A DNA stretch of 64,000 bases, from NCBI RefSeq assembly GCF_018863415.1, contig NZ_JAHKSN010000010.1:62001-126000 (forward strand), written 5' to 3'. The DNA comes from Deinococcus aestuarii (lineage in GTDB: Bacteria; Deinococcota; Deinococci; Deinococcales; Deinococcaceae). The translations under genes and the position numbers were made by a program. Below, in pieces: positions 38,275 through 47,921 of this stretch (position 1 is its first letter; each line of letters opens with the position of its first letter). The notes under the pieces were generated by a model, which was not told where the DNA came from, did not search any database, and saw only the letters and a list, made by a program, of their open reading frames with translations.

Positions 38275-38450
38275 GGACGGGCGTTGACAGAGTGGTTGAA
38301 TGTGGGCGTCCCCGTTGAGGGCTCGTCAGGGTGGCTGGACCCGATGAGCCGGAGGGACGCCCAGTCGTCCGGGTTGCGGCTCAAGGGTTCGAATTCCTTA
38401 CGTTCCCGTCTGACTTAAGGCGCGCCCGCCACCACAGGCACGCCTTTTTT
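38275..38450 (+). ncRNA. tRNA-like structured RNA with oversized anticodon-position arm (Y-RNA-like candidate)
   Basis: By hand folding this is a class-II tRNA-like cloverleaf without a CCA end. The closing stem 38275-38281/38405-38411 is 7 bp, then a two-base bulge and 3 more pairs. The D-arm is 38287-38303, with AGTGGTTGAA loop sequence. A long arm at 38304-38362 has 9 bp, an internal loop and 11 more pairs around one bulge. The variable arm is 38363-38381 (5 bp) and the T-arm 38383-38399 has loop TTCGAAT. A TAGGAT -10 precedes and an intrinsic terminator follows. No anticodon loop exists, so it is not a decoding tRNA. Bacterial Y RNAs (YrlA) are known tRNA mimics; that identity is inferred. 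Confidence 0.65.
38417..38450 (+). terminator. Intrinsic terminator of the tRNA-like RNA
   Basis: Stem of 5-6 bp (AAGGCG side at 38417-38422), one C-A mismatch, then GCC/GGC, 10-nt loop, and a six-T tail at 38445-38450. Confidence 0.85.
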
Positions 38451-38465
38451 GTGTCCATCCTCGGC

Positions 38466-40274
38466 CTACACGCCCTGGCTCTCCTCCGCCCACAGCGCCC
38501 GCATCTCCTCGCTGCGCTCCAGCAGTTCGGGGAGGGTGCCCTCGCCCGTGAGGCGCCCGCCCTCCAGGATCAGGATGCGGTCGGCGCGGGTCAGGGCGGC
38601 GCGGCGGTGGGAGACGACGAGGCAGGTCGTCCCCTCCTCGCGGAAGAGGCCCTCCCACAGCAGCGCCTCGGTGCGGGCGTCGAGCGCACTCGACACGTCG
38701 TCGAACACGAGGAGATCGGCGTGCTGGGCGAGCATCCGGGCGACCGCCGTGCGCTGCACCTGCCCGCCCGAGAGCTTGACGCCGCGCGCCCCGACCTGGG
38801 TGTCCAGCCCCCCCGGAAGCCCCGCGAGGTCGGGTTCGAGGACGGCCAGCCGCACGGCTCGCCCCAGCCGCTCCTCGTCCGCGCCCGTCAGCACGTTCTC
38901 GCGCAGGGTCTCGGAGAAGAGGCCGGGCAGTTGCGCCGTGTACGCCGCGCGGGGCGGCACGAGGAAGGTGGCGGGGTCGGGCACCTCCTCCCCGTTCCAG
39001 AGGATGCGGCCCGCATCAATGGGGACCAGGCCCAGGAGGGCCCGCAGCAGGGTCGTCTTGCCGCTGCCGATGCGCCCGGTGACGACCACGAACTCGCCCC
39101 GGCGCACGGTGAAGCTCACGTCGGTGACGCCCAAGCCGCTGGCGTGGTGGGCGGTCAACGCTTCGACGCTCAGCTCGCGCAGGGGAAGGGGCCGGGGCGC
39201 GGGGAGCGGGGCGGGCGGGTCCTCGTGGAGGTAGGTGGGGTGGTGGGCGACGGGGGTGCCGGGGGGCGCATCCTGCAAGAGGCGCTCCATGCGGTCGTAG
39301 CTGACCCCGGTGCGGCGGTGGCGGGCGATGGCGTCGCCGAAAAAGCCCATGCTGCCGGTCAGGCGCGGCAGCAGGCCGATGAAGAGCACGAAGTCGGCCA
39401 CGTCCATCGTGCCGCCGCGCACCCGGCTCGCGCCGAGGAGGAGCACCAGCCCGACCGCCACGTTCACCATGTTGGTGTTCACGCCCCGAATCAGCTCGGT
39501 GAGGAGCACGTCGCGCAGGGCGGCGCGGCGGCGGACCTCTCCCAGCGCGGCAAGGTGCGCGACCATCCCCCCCTCGCGGGCGGCGAGCTTGACCGCCGAG
39601 ACGGCCCCGAAGCTCTCGCCGATGAAGTCGGTCACCCGGGCGGTCGCCTCGCGCAGGCGGCGGCGGTAGGCGCGGATGACGGGCGAGAGGCGCTGCACGA
39701 AGACGACCATCAGGAGCAGCGGCGCGCACACGAGCGCGGTGATCAGGGGATCCACTCGGCTCATCAGGACGACGGCGATCACCGAGTAGGCGACGAAGCC
39801 CACCCCGTCCACCCAGACCTCGGTGTAGGCGGCCACGTCGTCCACGTCGTCGCGGAAGCGGCTGACCGCCTCGGCGGGCGTGTCGGGCAGGCGGCGCGAG
39901 CCCCGCGCGGTGAGGAGGTAGCCCAGCAGGTTGCGCCGCACGAGCGCGTCGAGGGTGTACCACAACTCGATCCAGACCCGGAACCCCCCGTAGAAGATGC
40001 CGAAACGGCTGACCCGCACGAACGCGAACCACCCGACCGCCACCCACGCCGCCGCCAGGGCCGTTCCGATGGCCTCGCCGCCCGCCCGCAGCCGCTCGGC
40101 CTCCTCCAACTCCCGGAACACGTCGCTCACCGCCACTGTGAGCAGGGCGGGCGCGATCCGCACCAGCGTCCACAGGATCAGGTTGACCGCGAAGAGCCAC
40201 GGGCGGTAGGCGAAGAGCCGACCGGAGAGGGCGAGGGTGCGGTCCTGGGCGGCGGGGGGCGGGGAGGTGGTCAT
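38466..40274 (-). CDS. ABC exporter half-transporter, degenerate-site subunit
   Basis: A 602-residue fused membrane-ATPase protein of the lipid/multidrug exporter class. Six helices fill residues about 20-320. The ATPase has Walker A G-R-I-G-S-G-K-T-T, signature L-S-G-G-Q and H-loop V-S-H. Its Walker B ends L-L-V-F-D-D-V, with Asp in place of the catalytic Glu, as in heterodimeric exporters with one weak site. It follows the partner gene by 94 nt on the same strand. Substrate unknown. Confidence 0.94.
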   Translation of the reverse strand: MTTSPPPAAQDRTLALSGRLFAYRPWLFAVNLILWTLVRIAPALLTVAVSDVFRELEEAERLRAGGEAIGTALAAAWVAVGWFAFVRVSRFGIFYGGFRVWIELWYTLDALVRRNLLGYLLTARGSRRLPDTPAEAVSRFRDDVDDVAAYTEVWVDGVGFVAYSVIAVVLMSRVDPLITALVCAPLLLMVVFVQRLSPVIRAYRRRLREATARVTDFIGESFGAVSAVKLAAREGGMVAHLAALGEVRRRAALRDVLLTELIRGVNTNMVNVAVGLVLLLGASRVRGGTMDVADFVLFIGLLPRLTGSMGFFGDAIARHRRTGVSYDRMERLLQDAPPGTPVAHHPTYLHEDPPAPLPAPRPLPLRELSVEALTAHHASGLGVTDVSFTVRRGEFVVVTGRIGSGKTTLLRALLGLVPIDAGRILWNGEEVPDPATFLVPPRAAYTAQLPGLFSETLRENVLTGADEERLGRAVRLAVLEPDLAGLPGGLDTQVGARGVKLSGGQVQRTAVARMLAQHADLLVFDDVSSALDARTEALLWEGLFREEGTTCLVVSHRRAALTRADRILILEGGRLTGEGTLPELLERSEEMRALWAEESQGV

Positions 40275-40368
40275 GGGAGGCTCCGAGGGAAGGCTGTAGG
40301 GTGTGGGTTGTAGGTCGTAGGAACAAAAACAGCGATTCGGGATGCACGGGCTTTTCCCCACAACCCCC

Positions 40369-42171
40369 TCACGCCAGCACCCCTTCCACCTCGGCCCCGT
40401 CCAGCCCGGCCCGCAGCAGCCCCGCGTAGTGGCTTCCGGGATCGCGGGCCAGCAGGGCGCGGGGGCCGTCCTCCAGCACCCGGCCCTCCCCCAGGACGAG
40501 GATGCGGTCGGCACGGGCCACCGTCTCCAGGCGGTGCGCGATCACGATGGCGGTGCGCCCGGTCAGCAGCCGGGTCATCGCCCGGGTGAGCTGCGTTTCG
40601 GTGGCGGGGTCGAGGCGGCTGCTGGGCTCGTCGAGGATGACGACGGCAGGGTCGCGCAGCATCACCCGCGCGAAGGCGAGGAGCTGGGCCTGCCCCGCGC
40701 TGAGGCTCCCGGTGGGGAGGGGGGTGCGGACGCCCTCGGGGAGGCGGGCGAGCCACTCTCCCAGCCCCACCTCGCGCAGGGCGGCCTCCACCCGCCCGTC
40801 GGGCACCTCCGGGTCGAAGAAGCTGAGGTTGTCGCGCACGCTGGCCTGGAAAAGTTGCACGTCCTGGGTGACGACGGCGACGCGGGTTCGCAAGCTCTCC
40901 AGCCGCACCTCGCGGGTGTCGAGGCCGCCCAAACGCACATGTCCGGTGGTCGGGTCGAACAGGCGCGAGACCAGCCGCGTGAGGCTCGTCTTGCCGCTCC
41001 CGGTGCGCCCCAGGAGGCCGAGGGTCTGCCCGGCGGGGAGGTGGAAGCTCACGCCCTGCAAGACGGGCCGGGCGGTGGGGTCCCCCGGCACGTAGCTGAA
41101 GGTCACGTCCTCGAAGGTCAGGTCGAGGGGGCCGAATGGGAGATCACGCGGTCCCTCCGGCAGGGCGGACTGAAGCCCCAGCAATTCGCCCACGCGCACG
41201 AGGCTGGCCCCCGCCTTTTGCAGGTCCTGAAGCTGCTGGGTGAGCTGGTCGATGGGTTCTTCCACCATGCTCATGTACTGGTAGAGGAGAAAGGCCGTGC
41301 CCAGCGTGATCGCCCCCGCCGCGTACAAGCCGACCGCCGCGCCGAGCACGCCCACGTACCCGACGGCAAAGAGGGCCATGCTGACCTGCCACACGATGCT
41401 GCGGCGCCGCCACGACCACGTGCTGCGCCCGAAGAACTCGCGCTGCACCCGCAGGAAGCCGCGCAGGTGGTGTTCGCCCGCCCCCAGCGCGCGCACGTCC
41501 TCCAGGCCCGCCAGCCGCTCCTCCACGTAGCCGAAGAGCCGGGCGCTGCTCTCGCGCTCCAGCCGGGTGGGCTCGACCCCCGCCCGCCGGGTGCGGTTCA
41601 GGGCGAGGAGCGTCACGGCGGCGAAGACGGCCACGCCCAGCCCGACCCGCCAGTCCTCCAGGAAGAACATCACGAGGGCGCCCGCGAGGAGCAGGGCCGC
41701 GCCGAACACGCGCACCGCGAACTGGGAGAAGAAGTTGCTCAGGGCCGTCACGTCCCCGTCGATGCGCTCGATCATCTCGCCGGGGGTGCGTTCCTGGTGC
41801 TCGCGCAGGTCGAGGGAGAGGAGGTGGCGCATCAGGTCCGCGCGCAATCTATTGGTGGCCGTCCACCCCACCTGCGCCCCCACGTACGTCGCCCCCGCCG
41901 TGAGGAGTTGTACCCCCACGCCGAGCGCGATGTAGGCCCCCGCCAGCCGCGCGAGGAGGCCCACGTCGGCCCCCGCACCCAACTTCGCCCCGTCCACGAA
42001 TTGCCGGAGCAGTTGCGGCAACAGCAGGTTCAGGCCCGTGCCCGTCAGCAGCAGGGCGGCGAGGGCGGCCACCTGCCCGCGCAGCGGCCCCAGGTACTCG
42101 CGCAGCACCCGCGCGGCCCCGGAGCGCGGTGGAGACGGAAGGGTCGAGGAGGGGCCGGGCGCACCTTGCAT
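40369..42171 (-). CDS. ABC exporter half-transporter, canonical-site subunit
   Basis: A 600-residue partner of the preceding protein. Its N-terminal 320 residues carry six membrane helices. The ATPase has Walker A G-R-T-G-S-G-K-T-S, a slightly changed signature L-S-A-G-Q, and a normal Walker B V-I-L-D-E-P with catalytic Glu. The A in LSAGQ contributes to the degenerate composite site. TAGCCT lies 6 nt before the ATG, so transcription probably starts here and continues into the second subunit. Drug, lipid or peptide export are possible. Confidence 0.95.
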   Translation of the reverse strand: MQGAPGPSSTLPSPPRSGAARVLREYLGPLRGQVAALAALLLTGTGLNLLLPQLLRQFVDGAKLGAGADVGLLARLAGAYIALGVGVQLLTAGATYVGAQVGWTATNRLRADLMRHLLSLDLREHQERTPGEMIERIDGDVTALSNFFSQFAVRVFGAALLLAGALVMFFLEDWRVGLGVAVFAAVTLLALNRTRRAGVEPTRLERESSARLFGYVEERLAGLEDVRALGAGEHHLRGFLRVQREFFGRSTWSWRRRSIVWQVSMALFAVGYVGVLGAAVGLYAAGAITLGTAFLLYQYMSMVEEPIDQLTQQLQDLQKAGASLVRVGELLGLQSALPEGPRDLPFGPLDLTFEDVTFSYVPGDPTARPVLQGVSFHLPAGQTLGLLGRTGSGKTSLTRLVSRLFDPTTGHVRLGGLDTREVRLESLRTRVAVVTQDVQLFQASVRDNLSFFDPEVPDGRVEAALREVGLGEWLARLPEGVRTPLPTGSLSAGQAQLLAFARVMLRDPAVVILDEPSSRLDPATETQLTRAMTRLLTGRTAIVIAHRLETVARADRILVLGEGRVLEDGPRALLARDPGSHYAGLLRAGLDGAEVEGVLA

Positions 42172-42177
42172 CCCTTC

Positions 42178-42183
42178 AGGCTA
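42178..42183 (-). promoter_or_regulatory. -10 element of the ABC exporter operon
   Basis: TAGCCT on the minus strand, 6 nt before ATG 42171. Confidence 0.5.
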
Positions 42184-42233
42184 GAGCAATGGGGAGAGGG
42201 GCGGCATCCGCCGAGTGGCGCAGTCCGGGAGCT

Positions 42234-43169
42234 TCAGGTCAGGCCGAACAAGACGGCACCGACCTCCGGCCAGTCCCTCGCCCCCTGCGCCCCAAGGTCC
42301 GCCAGCAGACCCGCCCACTCGTCCGGGTAATACAGCAGGGCGCGGGCGGTCGCCTCCCGCACGTCGTCGGGGGTGAGCCCCAAGGCGGCGCTCCAGGCAC
42401 GGCGGGCGGCGGGATCGCGGCGAAACTGGTTCACGGCGGGCGAGATGAGGTCGTGGGTCGGGGGGCCGAGGCGGGCGTCGCTCCAGTCGATCAGGGCGGT
42501 CAAGGTCACCCGTCCATCTCGCTCCTCGCACAGCAGGTTCAGGAAGTTCAGGTCGCCGTGCAGCAGGGCGTGAGGGCGGGCGAACCCCGGCCCGGCGCGG
42601 AAGACGCCTTCCAGAAAAGCCGCCGCACCCTCCCTCAAAACGGGTGGGGCCCGCAGCTCGCGCGGCAGTTCGAGGCCCTGAACGAGCAGCAGACCCGGCC
42701 AGTCGAAGTGCAGCTCGGCGGCGGCAGCGGGGTCAAGTTGGACCGCGTGGACCTCGCGCAGGAGTGCCGCCTGCTCCTCCGCCAACCGTGCCCGCTCGGC
42801 TCCGGGCAGGTCCCACCAGACCTCGCGCAGGGGGCGACCGGGCAGCCGGGCCGTGACGACGTAGCGCCAGGCCCCGAGTTCACCGGACGCGACGACCTCC
42901 GGCGTGGGCAGCGACAACCGGCCCCGTACCAGCCGCAACGCCGCCGCCTCGCGCCGCGCGTCCCCGGACCACAGGGGCGGCACGAGCTTCACGGCCACGT
43001 CAGCGAGGGCGAAGACCGCGTTCTTGCCGAGGGGGAAGCGGCGGAACTCGCCCGGCGGCAGGGCGTGGCGGGCGCGCACCTCCTCCAGCGCCGACTTCCA
43101 GGGGGCGAGGGGCTGGGTATGCAGAGCCACAAACGCCTCGTAGGAGACGGATTCAGGAAGGGCGGACAT
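42234..43169 (-). CDS. APH-family phosphotransferase
   Basis: A 311-residue kinase-fold protein of the aminoglycoside/choline phosphotransferase superfamily. The catalytic loop L-L-H-G-D-L-N-F-L-N-L-L (HGDxxxxN) and the metal-binding L-I-D-W-S-D-A are intact, and an N-lobe lysine sits in V-A-V-K-L-V. The substrate of such proteins ranges from antibiotics to sugars and homoserine; nothing here decides. It stands alone between a peroxiredoxin gene and the ABC exporter, with no clear ribosome-binding site. Confidence 0.9.
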   Translation of the reverse strand: MSALPESVSYEAFVALHTQPLAPWKSALEEVRARHALPPGEFRRFPLGKNAVFALADVAVKLVPPLWSGDARREAAALRLVRGRLSLPTPEVVASGELGAWRYVVTARLPGRPLREVWWDLPGAERARLAEEQAALLREVHAVQLDPAAAAELHFDWPGLLLVQGLELPRELRAPPVLREGAAAFLEGVFRAGPGFARPHALLHGDLNFLNLLCEERDGRVTLTALIDWSDARLGPPTHDLISPAVNQFRRDPAARRAWSAALGLTPDDVREATARALLYYPDEWAGLLADLGAQGARDWPEVGAVLFGLT

Positions 43170-43235
43170 GGCTGGAGTGTGCCGTGCCCGCCCTCCCCCA
43201 TGCCTCGGCCTGAAGGCTTATCCAGCCTTGTCCTT

Positions 43236-43691
43236 TTACAGCGCCGCGATCTTGCCCAGCACCACTTCCGGCCTCACCGTGTACTCGCTCGTCTTGGCCT
43301 CCACATGCTCGAAGCGCACGACGCCCGCCCGGTCGATCAGGAAGACAGCCCGCCCGCTGATGCCGCGCTCGTCGATGGCGACCCCGTACTGCCGGGCGAC
43401 CGCGAGGTTCATGTCGGCGAGGAGCGGCACCTCGATGCCGTACTCGGCGGCCCAGGCCTTGTGGGCGTACACGCTGTCGCGGTTGACCCCCAGGACCACG
43501 GCGCCCACCTCGGCGAAGTCGTCCTGGCGCCCGGAATACTCGGGCAGTTGCATGGAGCACACCGGGCTGAAGTCGAGGGGATAGAACACCAGGACCACGT
43601 GCCTGTGCCCGCGGTAACTGCTCAGGGTCACCGGCTCGCCGCCCGTGGAGGGGAGCGTGAAATCGGGCGCGGGCTGACCGAGAAGGCTCAT
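43236..43691 (-). CDS. Peroxiredoxin (AhpE/BCP-like, single cysteine)
   Basis: A 151-residue thioredoxin-fold peroxidase. The peroxidatic Cys45 is in F-Y-P-L-D-F-S-P-V-C-S-M, with Ser replacing the usual Thr three positions before it. It is the only cysteine, so recycling needs an external thiol (1-Cys mechanism). The catalytic Arg is in I-S-G-R-A-V-F-L-I-D. TACACT lies 6 nt before the ATG, fitting a leaderless mRNA; the frame extends upstream but the extra residues are not family-like. Confidence 0.94.
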   Translation of the reverse strand: MSLLGQPAPDFTLPSTGGEPVTLSSYRGHRHVVLVFYPLDFSPVCSMQLPEYSGRQDDFAEVGAVVLGVNRDSVYAHKAWAAEYGIEVPLLADMNLAVARQYGVAIDERGISGRAVFLIDRAGVVRFEHVEAKTSEYTVRPEVVLGKIAAL

Positions 43692-43697
43692 GGCGAG

Positions 43698-43703
43698 AGT
43701 GTA
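43698..43703 (-). promoter_or_regulatory. -10 element of the peroxiredoxin gene (leaderless type)
   Basis: TACACT on the minus strand, 6 nt before ATG 43691. Confidence 0.5.
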
Positions 43704-43920
43704 GCGGCCCCCGCTCGGCGCGAACTGTGGACGGGGTGGGCGAGGGCTAGGGGGGCTTTCCCGGAAAGGACCTCCCCCTCCCCCCACCCCAACGAAGCGT
43801 GAAGGTCCCTGCCCCTTGCACCGCGTCCCAGTTCACGGCCCCGCCGGACGGGGGGGGATAGCCTGACTGCGTACCGTCCCCACCCTGCACCACCTCGCCG
43901 GGACGGCAAGGAGCCTTGTC

Positions 43921-45015
<1,095 letters not shown>

Positions 45016-45054
45016 GGGAGCGCGGCCAGTCGCCAGCAACCAGCAAAACGGGAG

Positions 45055-45089
45055 GGCTCCTGCTTCGGCGGGGGCCGTTTCTCTTTGGT
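45055..45089 (+). terminator. UUCG-tetraloop terminator after the acyl-ACP desaturase gene
   Basis: A 9-bp stem (45055-45063 with 45068-45076, two G-T pairs) closed by TTCG, followed by GTTTCTCTTT. Confidence 0.8.
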
Positions 45090-45154
45090 TCGGGGAGGCC
45101 CGGGGCCTGGTTTCCCTCACGGGCCTCCCGAAGCCCGCCCCGACCTCCGCCCGG

Positions 45155-45160
45155 TAGGCT
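45155..45160 (+). promoter_or_regulatory. -10 element of chrA (leaderless type)
   Basis: TAGGCT, 7 nt before ATG 45168. Confidence 0.5.
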
Positions 45161-45167
45161 GGGCCCG

Positions 45168-46325
45168 ATGCGTGCCCTCGAAGTCTTCACGGTGTTCCTG
45201 CGGCTGGGACTGACAAGCTTCGGGGGGCCGGTGGCGCACCTGGGCTACTTCCGCGCGGAGCTGGTGACGCGGCGCGGCTGGCTGAGCGAGGCGGGGTACG
45301 CGGACGTGGTGGCGCTCGCCCAGTTTTTGCCGGGACCCGCGAGCAGCCAGACGGGGATGGCCGTGGGCCTGCTGCGGGCCGGGTGGGCGGGGATGCTCGC
45401 CGCGTGGGCGGGTTTTACCCTGCCGAGCGCCCTGCTGATGTTCGCCTTCGCGCGCGGGGTGGCGGGCGCGGGCAGCCTGGGAGACGCGGGGTGGCTCGCG
45501 GGGCTCAAGGTCGCGGCGGTCGCCGTCGTCGCGCAGGCGGTGGCGGGGATGTGGGGAAGCCTCGTGACCGACCGGCGGCGGGCTGGGCTGGCGCTGGGGG
45601 TGGCGGCGGCACTCGTGCTCGTGCCGGGGGCACCCGCGCAGGTGGGGGCGCTCGTGGCGTGTGCGGTGGTGGGGTGGCGCTTCCTTCCGGCGGGCACGGG
45701 GGGAGGGGGCAGCCTGCCGCGCGTGCCCGTCCCGCGCCGGGTGGGGGCGGCGCTGCTGCTCGCCTGCGCGGGACTGCTCCTGCTCCCCCTCCTCGCGCCG
45801 CTGGGGGCCGGGTGGGCGCTCGCGGACGCGACCTTCCGGGCGGGGGCGCTGGTCTTCGGCGGGGGGCACGTCGTGCTGCCGCTGCTGGAGACGGGCCTCG
45901 TGCCCCGCTTCCTGACCCACGAGACCTTCGTCGCGGGGTACGGGGCGGCGAACGCGGTGCCGGGGCCGCTTTTCACCTTCGCCACCTACCTCGGCGCGGC
46001 GCAGACGGCGATTCCGGCCTGGGCCGGGGCGGTCATCGCCACCCTCGGTGTCTTCCTGCCCGGCGCGCTGCTGATGGCGGGCACCCTCCCCTTCTGGGCG
46101 ACGCTGGCCGCCCGGCCCGCCGCACGCTCGGCCCTGGCTGGCCTGAATGCCGGGGTGGTGGGGGTGCTCCTCGCCGCGCTGTACGATCCGGTCTTCACTT
46201 CCGGCGTCCGTGGCCCGCGTGAGCTGGCCCTGGCCCTGCTCGCCTACGCGGGACTGACGGCGGGGCGGCTTCCGGCCTGGGCGGTCGTCGGGGCCTGCGC
46301 CGGGCTGGGGTGGGTGGGGCTGTGA
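45168..46325 (+). CDS. chrA: Chromate transporter, ChrA family
   Basis: A 385-residue long-chain CHR protein made of two homologous membrane halves. The first half starts F-L-R-L-G-L-T-S-F-G-G-P-V-A-H-L-G-Y-F; the second repeats the pattern as A-G-A-L-V-F-G-G-G-H-V-V-L-P. G-P-A-S-S-Q and G-P-L-F-T-F-A-T-Y mark the paired P-G-P loops. It exports chromate, probably coupled to proton movement. There is no ChrB regulator nearby. TAGGCT 7 nt before ATG implies a leaderless mRNA. Confidence 0.95.
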   Translation: MRALEVFTVFLRLGLTSFGGPVAHLGYFRAELVTRRGWLSEAGYADVVALAQFLPGPASSQTGMAVGLLRAGWAGMLAAWAGFTLPSALLMFAFARGVAGAGSLGDAGWLAGLKVAAVAVVAQAVAGMWGSLVTDRRRAGLALGVAAALVLVPGAPAQVGALVACAVVGWRFLPAGTGGGGSLPRVPVPRRVGAALLLACAGLLLLPLLAPLGAGWALADATFRAGALVFGGGHVVLPLLETGLVPRFLTHETFVAGYGAANAVPGPLFTFATYLGAAQTAIPAWAGAVIATLGVFLPGALLMAGTLPFWATLAARPAARSALAGLNAGVVGVLLAALYDPVFTSGVRGPRELALALLAYAGLTAGRLPAWAVVGACAGLGWVGL

Positions 46326-46338
46326 CCCGGCCCTCCTC

Positions 46339-46644
46339 TCAGCGGGCGGCCAGAGCCTCTTCCTCCAGCCCGTAAAGCTGGAGAAACCGCTCCACCCGCG
46401 CCGCCAGGGTGGGCAGGGGCGCGACCTCGCCGCACACCCAGTCGGGCCGGTAGTTGCGGCACACTCCGGGCCGCGCCGCGTACACGGCACACAGACAGTC
46501 CGGCCCCAGGTGGACGCACGTCACCCCCAGCGGCTTGCCGAGCGCGTGGATGTCGGGCGCCGCGCAGCACGCCCCACACGCCGTGCACTCCCGCACGAGC
46601 GCGGAGCGGGGCGGGAGGTCGGGGGGCGCGGCGAAGGGGTCCAT
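46339..46644 (-). CDS. YkgJ-family cysteine cluster protein
   Basis: A 101-residue protein with the CxxCxxCC-type cluster (C-T-A-C-G-A-C-C) near residue 20 and further cysteines in V-T-C-V-H-L, D-C-L-C-A-V-Y and R-P-G-V-C-R-N-Y. This is the UPF0153/YkgJ pattern, a likely zinc or Fe-S site. Length is typical of the short form. It converges with chrA, leaving 13 nt between stops, and no ribosome-binding site is obvious. Biological role unknown. Confidence 0.92.
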   Translation of the reverse strand: MDPFAAPPDLPPRSALVRECTACGACCAAPDIHALGKPLGVTCVHLGPDCLCAVYAARPGVCRNYRPDWVCGEVAPLPTLAARVERFLQLYGLEEEALAAR

Positions 46645-46727
46645 AGGGAGGCAGCAAGGAGGTTACCCCCCTGACGCGGGCCGCTGTGTGACCTGACCTC
46701 GGGCGGGGTCGGTCGCCTCCCACACCT

Positions 46728-47819
46728 CTACCGGAAGGCGCGCGCCGCCGCCAGCAGGGCGTCGTTCTCGGCGGGGGTGCCGATGCCCACCCGCAGGCAG
46801 CCCTGGAGGCCCGGCAACCTGTCCTGACGGCGGACCACGATCCCGCGCGCGAGGAGGTGACGGTACGCGGCGTCCGCGTCCGGCGTCCGCAGCAGGAAGA
46901 AGTTGGCCTGGCTCGGGTGGGCCCGCCAGACGGGGTGCCCCTCCAGCGCGGCGAGCACGCGGGCCCGCTCGGCGACGACCTCGCGGGCGCGGTCCTCCAC
47001 GTACCCGGGGTGTTCGAGCGCGACCTCCAGCGCCGCCTGGGCGAGCGTGCCCACATTGAAGGCGGAGACGAGCTTCTGCACGTGCGCGGCCAGCGTGGGC
47101 GTGCCGAGCGCGTAGCCCAGCCGCACACCCGCCAGCCCCCACGCCTTGCTGAAGGTCCGCAGGCCGATCCGGTTGCCGCCCGCCCGGACCAGCCCCCGGT
47201 AGTCCGTGCCGCTGAACTGGTGGTACGCCTCGTCGAGGACGACGACCCACTTATCCGCCGCCCCCACGACCTCGCGCACGGCGGCCTCCGGGTCGGCGTG
47301 GCCGGTCGGCGCGTGGGGCTGGGTGACGTACAGGACGCCCGGGGGGTTCTCGCGCAAGGCGGCCTTGAGCCCTTCCACGGGCAGCGAGAAGTCGGCGTTG
47401 AGCGGCACCTGCACGAGCCGCGCGCCGAGAAGCTGCGCCTCCAGGGTGTACACGCTGAAGGTGGGGCTGACCGTCAAGACCGTCTGCCCGATCCCCGCGA
47501 GTTCGGTGAGGAGCTTGATGAGGACGTTGCTCCCCGGCGTGACGACCACGCCCTCCGGGTCCCAGCCCTCGAAGGCGGCGACGCGCTCCCGCAGGGTGTC
47601 CGCGTGCAGGTCGGGGTAACGGTTCCAGGGCCGGGCGAGCATCCGCTCGGCGGCGAGGGCCTTGAGTCCCTCGGGGAAATCGTAGGGGCTCTCGTTCTGG
47701 TCGAGTTTGACGGGCACGTCGACCGGCGTGAAGGGATAGGCGGGCACGGCGCGCACGGCGTCGCGCACCCCTGCCGGGTCGCCCGTGCGGGAGAGGGGTT
47801 CGGAGGTCATGGGGTTCAT
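46728..47819 (-). CDS. hisC: Histidinol-phosphate aminotransferase
   Basis: PLP-dependent step of histidine synthesis. The 363-residue protein has K-L-D-Q-N-E-S-P-Y at the N-terminus, V-L-D-E-A-Y-H-Q-F, and the PLP lysine in [15 protein letters not shown]. The active-site Arg is in L-R-V-G-I-G-T. Two ATGs compete (47819 and 47810); the earlier is used here with low certainty. No other his gene is in the window. It is divergent from tetR across a palindrome. Confidence 0.94.
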   Translation of the reverse strand: MNPMTSEPLSRTGDPAGVRDAVRAVPAYPFTPVDVPVKLDQNESPYDFPEGLKALAAERMLARPWNRYPDLHADTLRERVAAFEGWDPEGVVVTPGSNVLIKLLTELAGIGQTVLTVSPTFSVYTLEAQLLGARLVQVPLNADFSLPVEGLKAALRENPPGVLYVTQPHAPTGHADPEAAVREVVGAADKWVVVLDEAYHQFSGTDYRGLVRAGGNRIGLRTFSKAWGLAGVRLGYALGTPTLAAHVQKLVSAFNVGTLAQAALEVALEHPGYVEDRAREVVAERARVLAALEGHPVWRAHPSQANFFLLRTPDADAAYRHLLARGIVVRRQDRLPGLQGCLRVGIGTPAENDALLAAARAFR

Positions 47820-47857
47820 TCTCCCACCCCTGCCCCGCCGCGCGTCTACCCAGGCCA

Positions 47858-47871
47858 AACGGACGTTCGTT
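47858..47871. promoter_or_regulatory. TetR operator candidate between hisC and tetR
   Basis: Near-perfect 14-bp palindrome AACGGAC-GTTCGTT; only one position pair departs from symmetry. It lies 51 bp before the tetR ATG and 39 bp before hisC. The AACG...CGTT form resembles TetR-family operators. Confidence 0.5.
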
Positions 47872-47921
47872 CCCCCGCGTGGTAGCCTGCCCCAACCGCG
47901 CCCCGCGCGCCCTTCCCGCCC

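Noticed and set aside
38275..38412. Ordinary tRNA or intron-bearing tRNA-Ser/Leu
   Set aside because: The T- and D-arms fit, but the anticodon-position arm is 59 nt with an 8-nt apical loop, far too short for a group I intron, and there is no CCA or usable anticodon loop.
38417..38450. Terminator of the GH1 glycosidase gene only
   Set aside because: It lies 200 nt after the GH1 stop and immediately after the structured RNA with its own -10, so it belongs to the RNA.
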